DNA of 24,337 nt from CAZVLE01 sp964627855 (GCA_964627855.1 CAZVLE010000068.1:1-24337), one strand, 5' to 3'; positions 14,943 through 23,802 are shown, numbered from the stretch's first letter. Notes: generated by a model from the letters alone, not told the origin. Program-made: numbers and translations.

Positions 14943-16432
14943 AAAAAATTAATCGGTTGCATGAAAGAGATAACGTGACTGTAGCCCTGGCGGACATCGG
15001 TGCAGGAGATAGTCTTTTTGAACATTTAAGAGTAACAGAAAAGATTCCTGCCGGCCACAAGGTGGCGCTGGCTAATATTAAAGCTGGTGAAGAGGTAATC
15101 AAGTACGGTAATCCCATTGGAAAGGCTACCAGGTTGATAGAGGCCGGTGAACTTGTTCATGTTCATAACCTTCGTTCTGATCTGGCGGGACATTCCGATT
15201 ACACTTATAGCGAAAAGACAATTTCTGAAAGAGCCGGTAATGACCCGGAATCCCTGTCATTTCCCGCCTATCTTCGTAAGAATGGGAAAATCGGCATTCG
15301 TAACGAAGTCTGGATTATCAACACGGTTGGTTGTTGCAACAGGATCAGTGAACGTTTATCTAATCTTTCTGCAAAGCGCTATCGGGACCGGAACTTCGAC
15401 GGGGTTTACCATTTCCCTCATCCCTATGGATGTTCTCAGCTTGGTGAGGATCTCGAAAACACGCAAAAAATCCTTGCCGGCCTGGTACGGCACCCCAATG
15501 CGGCTGCTGTCCTGGTGCTGGGGCTGGGTTGTGAAAATAATCATATTGCCTCCTTTCGTAAGGTGGTTGGTGAAAAGGATAACGATCGGGTTCGCTGGTT
15601 GAATGCCCAGGATGTCGAAGATGAAATTGAAGCAGGAATGCAACTCCTTGACGAGCTGGTAAACTATGCCGGTACTTTTCACCGTGAACCTGTGCCGTTA
15701 GCTAAGCTTATCCTTGGTCTTAAATGTGGAGGATCGGATTCTTTTTCGGGGATTACGGCCAACCCAATTGTTGGCCGGGTGACTGATTATTTTACCGGTA
15801 TGGGCGCTTCGGCAATCCTTACTGAGGTTCCCGAGATGTTCGGAGCTGAGACTATACTGATGGAACGTTGCCGCAGCAGGGAAGTCTTTAATCAAACAGT
15901 CAGCCTGATCAATAATTTTAAAGATTATTTCAGTGAACAGGGTCAGCAAATATACGAGAACCCCTCCCCGGGTAACCGGGCAGGTGGAATTACCACCCTG
16001 GAAGAGAAGTCGCTTGGCTGTATCTTAAAAGGGGGAGAAGCCCCTGTTAACTCTGTCCTTGCCTACGGCGGCGTTCTGGAAAAAAATTTGGGGGGTCTGC
16101 ATATATTAGATGGACCGGGAAATGATCTGGTGGCAGTTACGGCCCTTGCTGCAGCCGGGTCACACCTGGTTCTATTTACTACCGGTCGGGGTACACCGCT
16201 GGGCGGCCCGGTTCCGGTTGTTAAAATCGCCTCCAACAGCGAACTGGCTGGCCGTAAAAAGAATTGGGTTGATTTTGATGCCGGCCGGCTTTTAAGTGGC
16301 AGTTCTGCCGAATGGCTGAGTAAAGAACTTGCCGAGCTTGTGCTATCAGTAGCTGCCGGGGAAAGGAAAACCCGCAGCGAAGAAGATAGCTGCAGGGAAA
16401 TCGCTATTTTTAAAAAAGGTGTGACCCTTTAA
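14939..16432 (+). CDS. uxaA: Altronate dehydratase
   Basis: A 497-residue UxaA-family dehydratase that removes water from D-altronate to give 2-keto-3-deoxygluconate, an iron-dependent reaction in known homologues. Residues 1 to about 77 form the small SAF domain. The main domain begins with FPAYLRKNGKIGIRNEVWI (108-126), then HPYGCSQLGED (161-171), GLGCEN (195-200), the LKCGGSDSFSG motif and TEVPEMFGAE. Length matches the family, so both domains are present as a single chain rather than split. The ATG overlaps the stop of the tagaturonate reductase gene. Galactarate dehydratase is a relative, but the genes on both sides support altronate. Confidence 0.9.
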   Translation: MKKINRLHERDNVTVALADIGAGDSLFEHLRVTEKIPAGHKVALANIKAGEEVIKYGNPIGKATRLIEAGELVHVHNLRSDLAGHSDYTYSEKTISERAGNDPESLSFPAYLRKNGKIGIRNEVWIINTVGCCNRISERLSNLSAKRYRDRNFDGVYHFPHPYGCSQLGEDLENTQKILAGLVRHPNAAAVLVLGLGCENNHIASFRKVVGEKDNDRVRWLNAQDVEDEIEAGMQLLDELVNYAGTFHREPVPLAKLILGLKCGGSDSFSGITANPIVGRVTDYFTGMGASAILTEVPEMFGAETILMERCRSREVFNQTVSLINNFKDYFSEQGQQIYENPSPGNRAGGITTLEEKSLGCILKGGEAPVNSVLAYGGVLEKNLGGLHILDGPGNDLVAVTALAAAGSHLVLFTTGRGTPLGGPVPVVKIASNSELAGRKKNWVDFDAGRLLSGSSAEWLSKELAELVLSVAAGERKTRSEEDSCREIAIFKKGVTL

Positions 16433-16477
16433 CTATATTGTTGGTCGGGAGGAAGTTACAGAAAGGCCGGTGCCTCA

Positions 16478-19231
16478 ATGAAGCTCACCAGCACTAAAAA
16501 AAATAGTAAGCAAGCCCTTTTGATTATCAGTATCCGGGCAGTTGCCGGACTTCTGAAGAAAAAAGTTTATTGCAGGATGTTTTTCGATCGTCTTTCTGCT
16601 TTCCCTGGCAAGTGGCGAAAACTGGCTGATCAAAACGGGCCTGCTGTTTGTTTTGTCGATGGTTACCATGGTGGAATAACCTTCTGGGACTGGATCATCA
16701 AACCGGAGGGTGGTACATGGTCTCTTTATAACTGGCCTGTCGTAGCCGAGCCGATCCTCAAACAGCTTTCGCATATTAATTCTCTTGCAGCGGTCTTTGA
16801 GCTTGACGGCCACACTTACGGGTGGATGGCGGCAAAAATGCCGGAAGCGGTAGCTCTGATCAGGAAAGCTCTCAGGACAGACAGGCTTGAGATTGTCAAC
16901 GGAACTTATGCCCAGCCGCTGGCCGGAACCTTTGATGACGAAAGTTACATTCGCCATTTCTACTACGGTTTGCGAGAAATAGAGCAAACCCTCTCTTGTA
17001 AGGTTGACACCTTCGCCTCCCAGGAACCTGCTTTTTTCCCCCAGTTACCACAAATACTTAGCTCATTCGGGTTCAAACTGGCTATACTGCGCACGCACTG
17101 GGCGCCTTTTGGCACCGATCCCGCCCATTCTTTACCCCTGATCAGGTGGCGATCTGCGGATGGCAGCTCTATTTTAACCGTTCCCCGTTATCCTTTTATG
17201 GCTTACAAAAAGGAAAATGTGACGGATGTAAATTGCGGAGAAGTGGAGATGCATTACGGCAAGACAAATGATGATTGTTTCATGGCGGCTCATCTTGAGC
17301 TAATTAATTTTTCTGGATACAACAGCGGTGGCTTAAAACAGTTTCAGACCGCCGCTCAGGAGGCTGGTCTCAACCTGCCGCTGCTGACACGCCTGGAAGA
17401 TTTCAACCTCTTGTCGGGTGCTCCCCTGAAGGGGGCTGCGGCACTATCGGTTTTGCAGGATGTCAGCTTTGTGACCTTCCGGCAATACCTTGACCGGTTA
17501 CTCCGGGTTGAACAGTCTGCCATTGAAGAAGCTGCTGAAATATATTACTCTACCGATCAATTTTCCTGCTATTTCCCCTGGGGCCTACAGGGTGGAACTC
17601 CATTAACTGCCGCGCAGGAAGCTTCTCGTATGCTGCTTGAGGCTGAGCGTCTTGCTGCCCTGACATTTTTAAATGGAAAAGATCAGGATGGCCAGGAAAC
17701 ACTGGAGCCGGCCTGGAAAAAGGCTTTACAAGCGCAACATCATGATTTGCACCTCTGCGGCCCCTGGCTATCCAAAAAGCATCAAAAATCGATGGGTGAG
17801 GTGGCTGTAGACCTGGCTTGTAAAGCCCGGGAAGCAGCCTGCGGCTCAAGCGAGCGATCCCTGACTTTTTTAAGTAATTTAAGCAGAGAAGAGGAAGGCA
17901 AAGCAGATCCGGAACACCTGGAGCTTTATGTTTTCAACAGTCTCGATTACCAGCGTAGTGATATTGTTCGCCTGGGAACGGAGAACGGGCAGGTTGCCGG
18001 TGGATCATGGAAAGTGACCGGCACTAACAACCCCATCAGAGCGCAATGGCTTCCCGATGGTGAAAATGGTGGTTCCCTGGCCCTGGAAATAACCCTTAAT
18101 GCTTTTTCTGGGAAGCGGATTACCCTGATCAGGGATCAGAGGGATCTTAATAATTCAGCAGTTTCTTATGAAAACTTACCTGAAGTTAACTATGTAAGCC
18201 GCTATTACCGGGCCTGCCTTAGTCCTGAAGGAGAGTTGATCCTGGCAGATCGGGATCACTCGGTATTATTGCGGGGCGCTCACATCTCAGCCTGGTCGGA
18301 AGGTAGCTTATATGATTCCCGCCGGGAAGAAACATCTTTAAATTGCCTTACTTCCGGACCGGTGGCCGATCTATACAGGGTAAAAGGCACAGTGGCTGCA
18401 GTGCCTTTTACTGAGGTCTTCAGCTTTTATAAAAACTTGCCCCGGGTTGATATTGAAATTACCTTCGATTTTGGAGAGGGAGTTTTTATCGGCCCGCAAA
18501 AGGATGAATCGAAACCGGGCCAGGCTTATTACGCCCAAAATGAAAAAAAACTTAACATGAACTTTCATACCCGGCCTCATGAGTCTATTAGAGCTGGTGG
18601 AACATTCCTGGTTGAAAAACGAAAGAGCGAAGATTTTTCCGCTAACGGGTTCGTTGCCCTCAGTGCGGGAGAGCAAGCGGGGTGGGTGCTATTTCGCCCC
18701 GGTCCATCTGGTTACCGGTGGTTCGGAGATCAAGGTCATCTTCAGACCGTTCTGGCCTGGGGGCCCCGTGAGTGGCTTTATGCAAGCGAAGATTCTGTCC
18801 GGGTAGGTGGCTCCGGTTTTACAGTTTTAAAGGGCAGGAAAACTTATCGCTTTTCGCTCATGTATATGGACTGTAAAGCTGAAATGCTGGTCAGGGCGGC
18901 GGCAGGTCTGGCTAATCCTCTAGCCGTATCAAAATGTACAGGTAATGGAAGTAATGAAAAGTGTAGCGAAGCCAGTCTGTTACAGGTTGAACCGGGATCA
19001 CCGGTAATAAGCGCTCTTTTCACCGAAGGGGAAAAAGCCTATGTTCGCCTCTGTAACTACTCAGATCAGAGGCAGAATTTCTCCATTTCTGGGGGCAAAT
19101 GGCTGATCAGGCCGGTCAATATGAACTTAGTGCCGGAAGGAGAGGCTCGGGAGATTTATGCCCTGCTTCCGGGCAAAATTCAAACCGTACAAATTATCAT
19201 AAAGAGGAGTGAGGACCATGGCTTATTCTGA
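16478..19231 (+). CDS. Divergent GH38-like glycoside hydrolase-family protein
   Basis: A protein of up to 917 residues whose N-terminal 400 residues resemble the GH38/GH57 (alpha-mannosidase-like) barrel: VDGYHGG at 60-66, EIVNGTYAQPLAG at 138-150 and FASQEPAFFPQLPQIL at 179-194. The remainder looks like the beta-sandwich region of long alpha-mannosidases. The expected W.xDPFGHS nucleophile motif is not recognisable; the equivalent stretch reads SQEPAFFPQ, with Q182 or E183 near the expected aspartate. No signal peptide or anchor is evident, so it is probably cytoplasmic. The start is uncertain: ATG 16478 is poorly placed relative to GGGAGGA (16447-16453), and ATG 16577 (residue 34) removes a basic, non-domain leader. 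It overlaps the next gene by 14 bases. A role in removing a glycosyl group from the substrate is inference. Confidence 0.65.
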   Translation: MKLTSTKKNSKQALLIISIRAVAGLLKKKVYCRMFFDRLSAFPGKWRKLADQNGPAVCFVDGYHGGITFWDWIIKPEGGTWSLYNWPVVAEPILKQLSHINSLAAVFELDGHTYGWMAAKMPEAVALIRKALRTDRLEIVNGTYAQPLAGTFDDESYIRHFYYGLREIEQTLSCKVDTFASQEPAFFPQLPQILSSFGFKLAILRTHWAPFGTDPAHSLPLIRWRSADGSSILTVPRYPFMAYKKENVTDVNCGEVEMHYGKTNDDCFMAAHLELINFSGYNSGGLKQFQTAAQEAGLNLPLLTRLEDFNLLSGAPLKGAAALSVLQDVSFVTFRQYLDRLLRVEQSAIEEAAEIYYSTDQFSCYFPWGLQGGTPLTAAQEASRMLLEAERLAALTFLNGKDQDGQETLEPAWKKALQAQHHDLHLCGPWLSKKHQKSMGEVAVDLACKAREAACGSSERSLTFLSNLSREEEGKADPEHLELYVFNSLDYQRSDIVRLGTENGQVAGGSWKVTGTNNPIRAQWLPDGENGGSLALEITLNAFSGKRITLIRDQRDLNNSAVSYENLPEVNYVSRYYRACLSPEGELILADRDHSVLLRGAHISAWSEGSLYDSRREETSLNCLTSGPVADLYRVKGTVAAVPFTEVFSFYKNLPRVDIEITFDFGEGVFIGPQKDESKPGQAYYAQNEKKLNMNFHTRPHESIRAGGTFLVEKRKSEDFSANGFVALSAGEQAGWVLFRPGPSGYRWFGDQGHLQTVLAWGPREWLYASEDSVRVGGSGFTVLKGRKTYRFSLMYMDCKAEMLVRAAAGLANPLAVSKCTGNGSNEKCSEASLLQVEPGSPVISALFTEGEKAYVRLCNYSDQRQNFSISGGKWLIRPVNMNLVPEGEAREIYALLPGKIQTVQIIIKRSEDHGLF

Positions 19232-19922
19232 GGATGACATCAACATGATTTGCAGGCGCCTTGAAAAACTTTATACCCCGGCAGTTTCTGACTCGTTGGA
19301 TGAGCTGGGCTGGCGAAGCGGGGTGATGAAAAGCGGGTTGAGCCCGATATTACCTGAAAAGGCGGTTGCCGGTCCGGCTTTTACTATCGAAGAAAGTGAA
19401 GCTGATGCTTCCATGCCGCAGCGCCTTGCCGATATGGACCCTGCTTTTGTCACGGCAATCCTGGAAGCGGTATTTGAGAATGTTCCCCGGGGTTCAATGA
19501 TGGTGATAACTACAAACGGTTACGAAGGCTCGGGAGCTTTCGGCGAGTTGATGGGGACCACTGCTCTATATTACTGCGGTGCTGTTGGTGCGGTTGTTGA
19601 TGGGCCGATACGTGATATACCCCGTCTGCTGGAAATTGATTTTCCGGTTTGGGCCCGCGGTAGCATTCCTACCGATTCGGTTGGTCGGGCCCAGCTGAAC
19701 GGTGTTGGTCAATCGATTCATTGCGGTAATGTTGAGGTTAACCCGGGAGACATCGTCTTTGCCGACCGGGACGGAGTGGTTGTTATTCCGGTCCGGGAAG
19801 TTGATGCTTCGAAAATTGTCAAAATGTCCGAGGAACGAGCCCATGATGAGCGTCGATCGAGGCAGGAAATCAGGGCAGGTCGCTCCTTGAAGGAAGTGTA
19901 TCAGAAATATGGCAGGCTCTAA
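19218..19922 (+). CDS. RraA/HMG-aldolase family protein
   Basis: A 234-residue RraA-like protein. The family fold is shown by PAVSDSLDELG (21-31), GAFGELMGTTA (107-116), VVDGPIRDIPRL with R132-D133, and GDIVFADRDGVVVIP (177-191). The G..R-D and D-R-D acidic cluster correspond to the Mg2+ and substrate site of the 4-hydroxy-4-methyl-2-oxoglutarate/oxaloacetate aldolase members, which cleave or decarboxylate 2-keto acids. RNase E regulator activity is unlikely in a sugar-acid operon. ATG 19218 is preferred: GAGGAG (19204-19209) is nine bases away, and a GTG at 19209 lies in the ribosome site. It overlaps the preceding gene by 14 bases and the following by 14. Its placement suggests aldol cleavage or decarboxylation of a keto-acid made by the dehydratase downstream. 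Confidence 0.75.
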   Translation: MAYSEDDINMICRRLEKLYTPAVSDSLDELGWRSGVMKSGLSPILPEKAVAGPAFTIEESEADASMPQRLADMDPAFVTAILEAVFENVPRGSMMVITTNGYEGSGAFGELMGTTALYYCGAVGAVVDGPIRDIPRLLEIDFPVWARGSIPTDSVGRAQLNGVGQSIHCGNVEVNPGDIVFADRDGVVVIPVREVDASKIVKMSEERAHDERRSRQEIRAGRSLKEVYQKYGRL

Positions 19923-21174
19923 GCGCAGGGTCCGTTTTGCCTATTATGACCGTTTCATAGAAACGGTGTTGGCGGAAGAAAACCTGGTTCCAACTGTCAA
20001 AGCTGCCCATGTTAGAGCTCTGGCTGATCCGGGTGGAACGACAAGGAAAGCCCTGGCTGAGCCGATCGGAACAAAACCTCTTGCTGATCTGCTTCAGGGT
20101 AGGAAATCTGTCCTTGTTGCAGTGCCCGATCACACTCGCCGCAGCGATTTGGCTCCGGTTTTATCAGCCCTTCTGGCAGAGCTGGAAGAACATAACTTTG
20201 GGCCTGACCGGGTTCAAATGGTCGTTGCCGGAGGCACCCATACCCCGATGACTGAAGAAGCGCTGACACAGCAGTGGGGTGTAGCAATTACAAACCGTTA
20301 TACCTTTCTCAGTCATAACTGGAATTGTCCGGCCGAGCTAATCAAGCGGGGTAAAACCGGCCTGGGCATACCCCTGGAATTCAACCAGGTCTTATTCAGG
20401 GGAAGCCTGGTGATCGGACTGGGCACGGTCAAACCTCACCCCGTGGCGGGATGGTCCGGGGGAGCAAAAATAATTCTGCCCGGTCTGGCCGGTAAGGCCA
20501 CAACAGATTACCTGCACTGGACCGCTGCCGCTTACCCCGTTGAAAATATTTTTGGCCAGGCAGAGAATCCAGTACGCCTGGAATTGGAGCAGGCGGTTGC
20601 TGAAATTGGCCTTGACCTGGTGATCAATGTTATTGAAAACAGGAAGGGAGAACTTGTTGATCTCGCAGCAGGCGATTTTATCAAGGCCCATCGACACCTG
20701 GTTGAAAAGGCAAGATCAGTTCCCCTGCTTGATTTACCCCTGGAGCAACCTGTTGCAATGGTTGTTGGTGGAGGGAAGGATCGGCCCGAGTTGTGGGAAG
20801 CCATGGCCGGTCTTTACGTTGCCAATCTACTCCTTCAGGTAGGTGGAACCCTGGTTTTGCTCGCCGCCTGCCCAGGTGGAGTAGCCGCTGAACATCCGGC
20901 AGTCTTGGAGTGGGGTTACCGTTCCTGTCAGGAGATAAAAGGACTTGTTGAGCGCAAATTAGTGACCGACCTGACAGCAGCCTCGCACCTGGCCCTGGTT
21001 GGAGAAATAATTGCCCGCAAAAATTTCCAGGTAGTTCTTGTATCTTCTGGAATCGATGCTGAAGAAGCTAAAAGACTGGGTTTAAATTATGCTTCAAGCC
21101 TCGATCAGGCCCTTGACCTGGTCTGGCAAAATCATGGGAACCGGGCTAAGATACTCTGTTACGAGCGAATCTGA
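19909..21174 (+). CDS. LarA-family nickel-dependent 2-hydroxyacid racemase/epimerase homologue
   Basis: A 421-residue lactate racemase (LarA) homologue. The catalytic and cofactor residues of Lactiplantibacillus plantarum LarA (H108, H174, K184, H200) correspond to H111 in GTHTPM, H177 in KPHPVAGWSGGAK, K187 in GGAK and H203 in YLHW; all four are shifted by the same +3, so spacing is fully conserved. K187 would bind the nickel-pincer nucleotide, which needs LarB, LarC and LarE made elsewhere. D74, T76 and R77 in AVPDHTRRS match the N-terminal active-site motif. Homologues include racemases of lactate and malate and a gluconate 2-epimerase, so a C2-epimerase of a sugar acid fits this context. 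It overlaps the RraA-like gene by 14 bases, with GAAGGAAG upstream. Substrate is inferred. Confidence 0.8.
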   Translation: MAGSKRRVRFAYYDRFIETVLAEENLVPTVKAAHVRALADPGGTTRKALAEPIGTKPLADLLQGRKSVLVAVPDHTRRSDLAPVLSALLAELEEHNFGPDRVQMVVAGGTHTPMTEEALTQQWGVAITNRYTFLSHNWNCPAELIKRGKTGLGIPLEFNQVLFRGSLVIGLGTVKPHPVAGWSGGAKIILPGLAGKATTDYLHWTAAAYPVENIFGQAENPVRLELEQAVAEIGLDLVINVIENRKGELVDLAAGDFIKAHRHLVEKARSVPLLDLPLEQPVAMVVGGGKDRPELWEAMAGLYVANLLLQVGGTLVLLAACPGGVAAEHPAVLEWGYRSCQEIKGLVERKLVTDLTAASHLALVGEIIARKNFQVVLVSSGIDAEEAKRLGLNYASSLDQALDLVWQNHGNRAKILCYERI

Positions 21175-21188
21175 AAGGAGGAATAGCC

Positions 21189-22817
21189 GTGTCCAAGAGA
21201 AGGAGCGCAAAACTGGTCGAGAATTGCGATCAACTTTTCACTGCTTTGATCAGGAAAGAACTGCTGCACGGGGTCGGATTGACCGATCGGGAGATCGGGC
21301 AGCCGCTAATTGGTATCGTTAATTCTTGGAATGAGCTGGTTCCCGGGCATATTCACTTTCGTGAGCTGGCCGGCGCAGTAAAAGATGGAGTACGCAGTGG
21401 TGGTGGAACACCACTGGAGTTTAATACTATTGCGCCCTGTGACGGTTACAGCAACGGCCTTGAAGGAATGAAATATGTATTGCCGATGCGCGAGGTGATC
21501 GCCGATGGGATTGAAGGCATGGTGCGGGCGCATTACCTGGATGCCCTCGTGTTTATATCCGGTTGTGACAAGATAGTGCCGGCTCAGCTAATGGCCGCGG
21601 CCCGTCTCGACCTGCCTTCTATCTTTCTCACCGGTGGAGCCATGCTCCCCTATAACCTGTTTGTTTCAGACAGTAACCCTTTCATGGCAGCCCTGCGTTG
21701 TCCCGGTCCTGGAGCCTGTTCAGGGATGGGAACCGCCAATACGATGCAATTTTTAGTTGAGGCTCTCGGCATGAGCCTGTCGGGAAGCGCTACTGTCCAT
21801 GCTGTGCATAACGAAAAAGTTTTACTGGCCAAGAAAAGCGGTATGGCAGTATTAAAGCTACTGGAAGATGATCTGACTCCAAGCAGAATAATGACGCGCC
21901 AGGCCATTGAGAATGCTATTACCCTGTTGATGGCTACCGGAGGCTCTACCAATGCAGTCTTACATTTACTGGCTCTTGCTCACGAGTTGGAAATAGACCT
22001 GCAGATTGACGAATTTAATCATTTTGCCGATCGGGTGCCCAGAATTGGCGGGGTTTTTCCGAATGATCAATATATGGTTCTTGATTTGCACCGGGCGGGT
22101 GGTGTACCTGCAGTAATGAAACAGCTAAAAGACTTGATCCACCAGGAGCCACTCACTGTAAGCGGGGAATCAATTGGGGAGGCAATTTCTACTGCTGAGG
22201 TTGTTGATCATCCGGTATTAAGATCTATCGAAGAGCCCTATGCAACAACCGGCGGTATAGCTATTCTCCGTGGCACCCTGGCCCCGGAATCAGCCGTGAT
22301 CAAGACCAGCGGAATCAAGGGCAATGCGAAATTCCACCGGGGGGCGGCCCGGGTATTCAACAGTGAAGAAGAGGCTATTGATGCTGCAATAAAGGGGGGC
22401 TTTAAAGCCGGCGATACTGTAATAGTTCGCTATGAAGGTCCCCGGGGCGGGCCGGGTATGCGTGAACTCTTAACTCTTACCGAATACCTCTTTCAGCAAT
22501 CACTTGATGAATCGATAGCCCTGGTCACTGACGGTCGTTTCTCCGGTTTCACCCGCGGTCTTGCTGTTGGTCATGTTTCACCGGAAGCATTTGAAGGAGG
22601 TCCCCTTGCCCTGGTTCGAGAGGGAGATATTGTTAGTATCGACCTGGAAAAACGCCGGCTTGATCTGGAAGTTGAAAAGGATGAGTTGCAACAGCGGTAT
22701 AAAAAGTGGGCTAAGCCGGCTAGACAACTAAAAGGCCTGCTGGCTCGCTATACAGCACTTACCGGTTCTGCCCACAGGGGGGCGGTAGGCTGGCAAAGGA
22801 GGGAGAATGATGACTGA
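21189..22817 (+). CDS. IlvD/Edd-family dehydratase, probably sugar-acid specific
   Basis: A 542-residue iron-sulfur dehydratase of the dihydroxyacid/phosphogluconate dehydratase family. Three cysteines stand where cluster ligands are expected: C84 in APCDG, C116 in SGCDK and C167 in PGACSGMG. RYEGPRGGPGMRE and VTDGRFSGFTRG are further family motifs. The usual PCN position reads VPGHIHF, the form found in one group of bacterial IlvD proteins in which the cysteine lies in CDG instead. It would dehydrate a sugar acid to a 2-keto-3-deoxy acid, or act in branched-chain amino acid synthesis; the first is preferred because no ilv genes are near and the LarA-like gene lies 14 bases upstream. The start is a GTG after AAAGGAGGAA. 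It overlaps the next gene by 11 bases. Confidence 0.85.
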   Translation: MSKRRSAKLVENCDQLFTALIRKELLHGVGLTDREIGQPLIGIVNSWNELVPGHIHFRELAGAVKDGVRSGGGTPLEFNTIAPCDGYSNGLEGMKYVLPMREVIADGIEGMVRAHYLDALVFISGCDKIVPAQLMAAARLDLPSIFLTGGAMLPYNLFVSDSNPFMAALRCPGPGACSGMGTANTMQFLVEALGMSLSGSATVHAVHNEKVLLAKKSGMAVLKLLEDDLTPSRIMTRQAIENAITLLMATGGSTNAVLHLLALAHELEIDLQIDEFNHFADRVPRIGGVFPNDQYMVLDLHRAGGVPAVMKQLKDLIHQEPLTVSGESIGEAISTAEVVDHPVLRSIEEPYATTGGIAILRGTLAPESAVIKTSGIKGNAKFHRGAARVFNSEEEAIDAAIKGGFKAGDTVIVRYEGPRGGPGMRELLTLTEYLFQQSLDESIALVTDGRFSGFTRGLAVGHVSPEAFEGGPLALVREGDIVSIDLEKRRLDLEVEKDELQQRYKKWAKPARQLKGLLARYTALTGSAHRGAVGWQRRENDD

Positions 22818-23802
22818 GACTAAAGTACTAGTCACCGGAAGTGGAGGGTTCTTAGGGAAGTACCTGGTCGAAGCGCTTGCCGTGGCTGGCTATCAGGTTT
22901 ATTGCCTTGACTGCAAAGAACTTGCGGAAAATGATCTAAATCGACAAGGTTTTTTTATCCATGGTGATATCCGCAACAAAGAGACGGTGTCACTTGCCGT
23001 GGAGCAGGTAGATATGGTGGTTCATGCCGCTGCTGCCTTATCGCAGTTTCAACCCGATGAAAAGATTATGCGTGCAATAAATGTTGATGGCACGGTAAAT
23101 CTTTTAGAAGGATCGCTGAAAAAGCAGGTTAAGAAATTTATATTTATCTCCAGTGTGGAAGTCTATGGTCTGCCTAAAGTGATTCCCTGCCCAGAGGAGG
23201 CCCCGCTTGAACCTATCTGTGAATATGGTCGAAACAAACTGGAAGCAGAAAATAAAGCCCTGGAATACCACCGCAAAGGCCTGCCTGTAGTTATCTTCCG
23301 TCCGCCTACCATCGCCGGCCCGGGCCAGAATGAACCTTTTCTGCTCGATCAGTTCAAGGCTGTGGCAGAAAAGAAAAAGGTGGTAATTCCCGGTTCAGGC
23401 CGGGCCAGGTTGCAGATGGTTGATGCCAGGGATGTTGCAGCAGCCGTGCTTCTTGCCTTGGAAAATCCTCAGGCTTCAGGGCAAGTTTTCAACCTGGGTT
23501 CGCACAATGTACCCACACTGCGTGAAACAGTTGAAGCCCTCTTTCGCAAGGCCGGACAGGAACCACGTTTAGTATGTTTGCCTGAAGGGCCAATCAGGAA
23601 AATCATCAGTCTCTGGGATAGAATTGGCACTCCGCCAATCAGCCCTCAGCATCTCGAGCTGGCTTTCAGGGATTCCATCTTTGATACCAGTCGGGCTGAA
23701 AAGGTTCTCGGTTGGAAACCGGCTTATAACGATCTACAGTCAAATCTGGAGACCTTGGAATGGTATCTGGCCCGAAAGAATGGAGGAGGTATTGATAACT
23801 GA
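22807..23802 (+). CDS. Extended SDR: NAD-dependent epimerase/dehydratase family
   Basis: A 331-residue extended short-chain dehydrogenase. The NAD motif is TGSGGFLG at 10-17. S115/S116 in FISSVEVYG and the Y140-x3-K144 pair in YGRNK form the catalytic set. The N-terminal half matches GalE/RfbB-like proteins, and the C-terminal half carries RPPTIAGPGQ and the FDTSRAEKVLGWKP close typical of extended SDRs. It could be a sugar epimerase or a sugar C1 or C4 dehydrogenase. Given the acid-processing neighbours, a sugar dehydrogenase starting an oxidative route is an option, but typical uronate dehydrogenases are shorter (about 265 residues). AGGAGGGAG lies before two adjacent ATG codons (22807, 22810), either of which could be used. 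Overlaps the dehydratase gene by 11 bases and abuts the next. Confidence 0.8.
   Translation: MMTETKVLVTGSGGFLGKYLVEALAVAGYQVYCLDCKELAENDLNRQGFFIHGDIRNKETVSLAVEQVDMVVHAAAALSQFQPDEKIMRAINVDGTVNLLEGSLKKQVKKFIFISSVEVYGLPKVIPCPEEAPLEPICEYGRNKLEAENKALEYHRKGLPVVIFRPPTIAGPGQNEPFLLDQFKAVAEKKKVVIPGSGRARLQMVDARDVAAAVLLALENPQASGQVFNLGSHNVPTLRETVEALFRKAGQEPRLVCLPEGPIRKIISLWDRIGTPPISPQHLELAFRDSIFDTSRAEKVLGWKPAYNDLQSNLETLEWYLARKNGGGIDN

Noticed and set aside
15147..15602. 151-codon open frame on the plus strand inside the altronate dehydratase gene
   Set aside because: It is a frame-shifted reading of an intact, well-conserved UxaA coding region.
16475..16987. 170-codon open frame on the minus strand
   Set aside because: It lies wholly antisense to the GH38-like gene, has no recognisable domain, and depends on the low stop frequency opposite a coding frame.
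19218..19922. Role of the RraA-like protein as a ribonuclease E regulator
   Set aside because: The Mg2+/keto-acid site residues R132-D133 are present and the operon is catabolic, which favours the aldolase branch of the family.
21189..22817. Assignment as the biosynthetic dihydroxyacid dehydratase IlvD
   Set aside because: Motifs allow it, but no other branched-chain amino acid gene is nearby and the overlaps are with sugar-acid-type genes, so only the broader family call is given.
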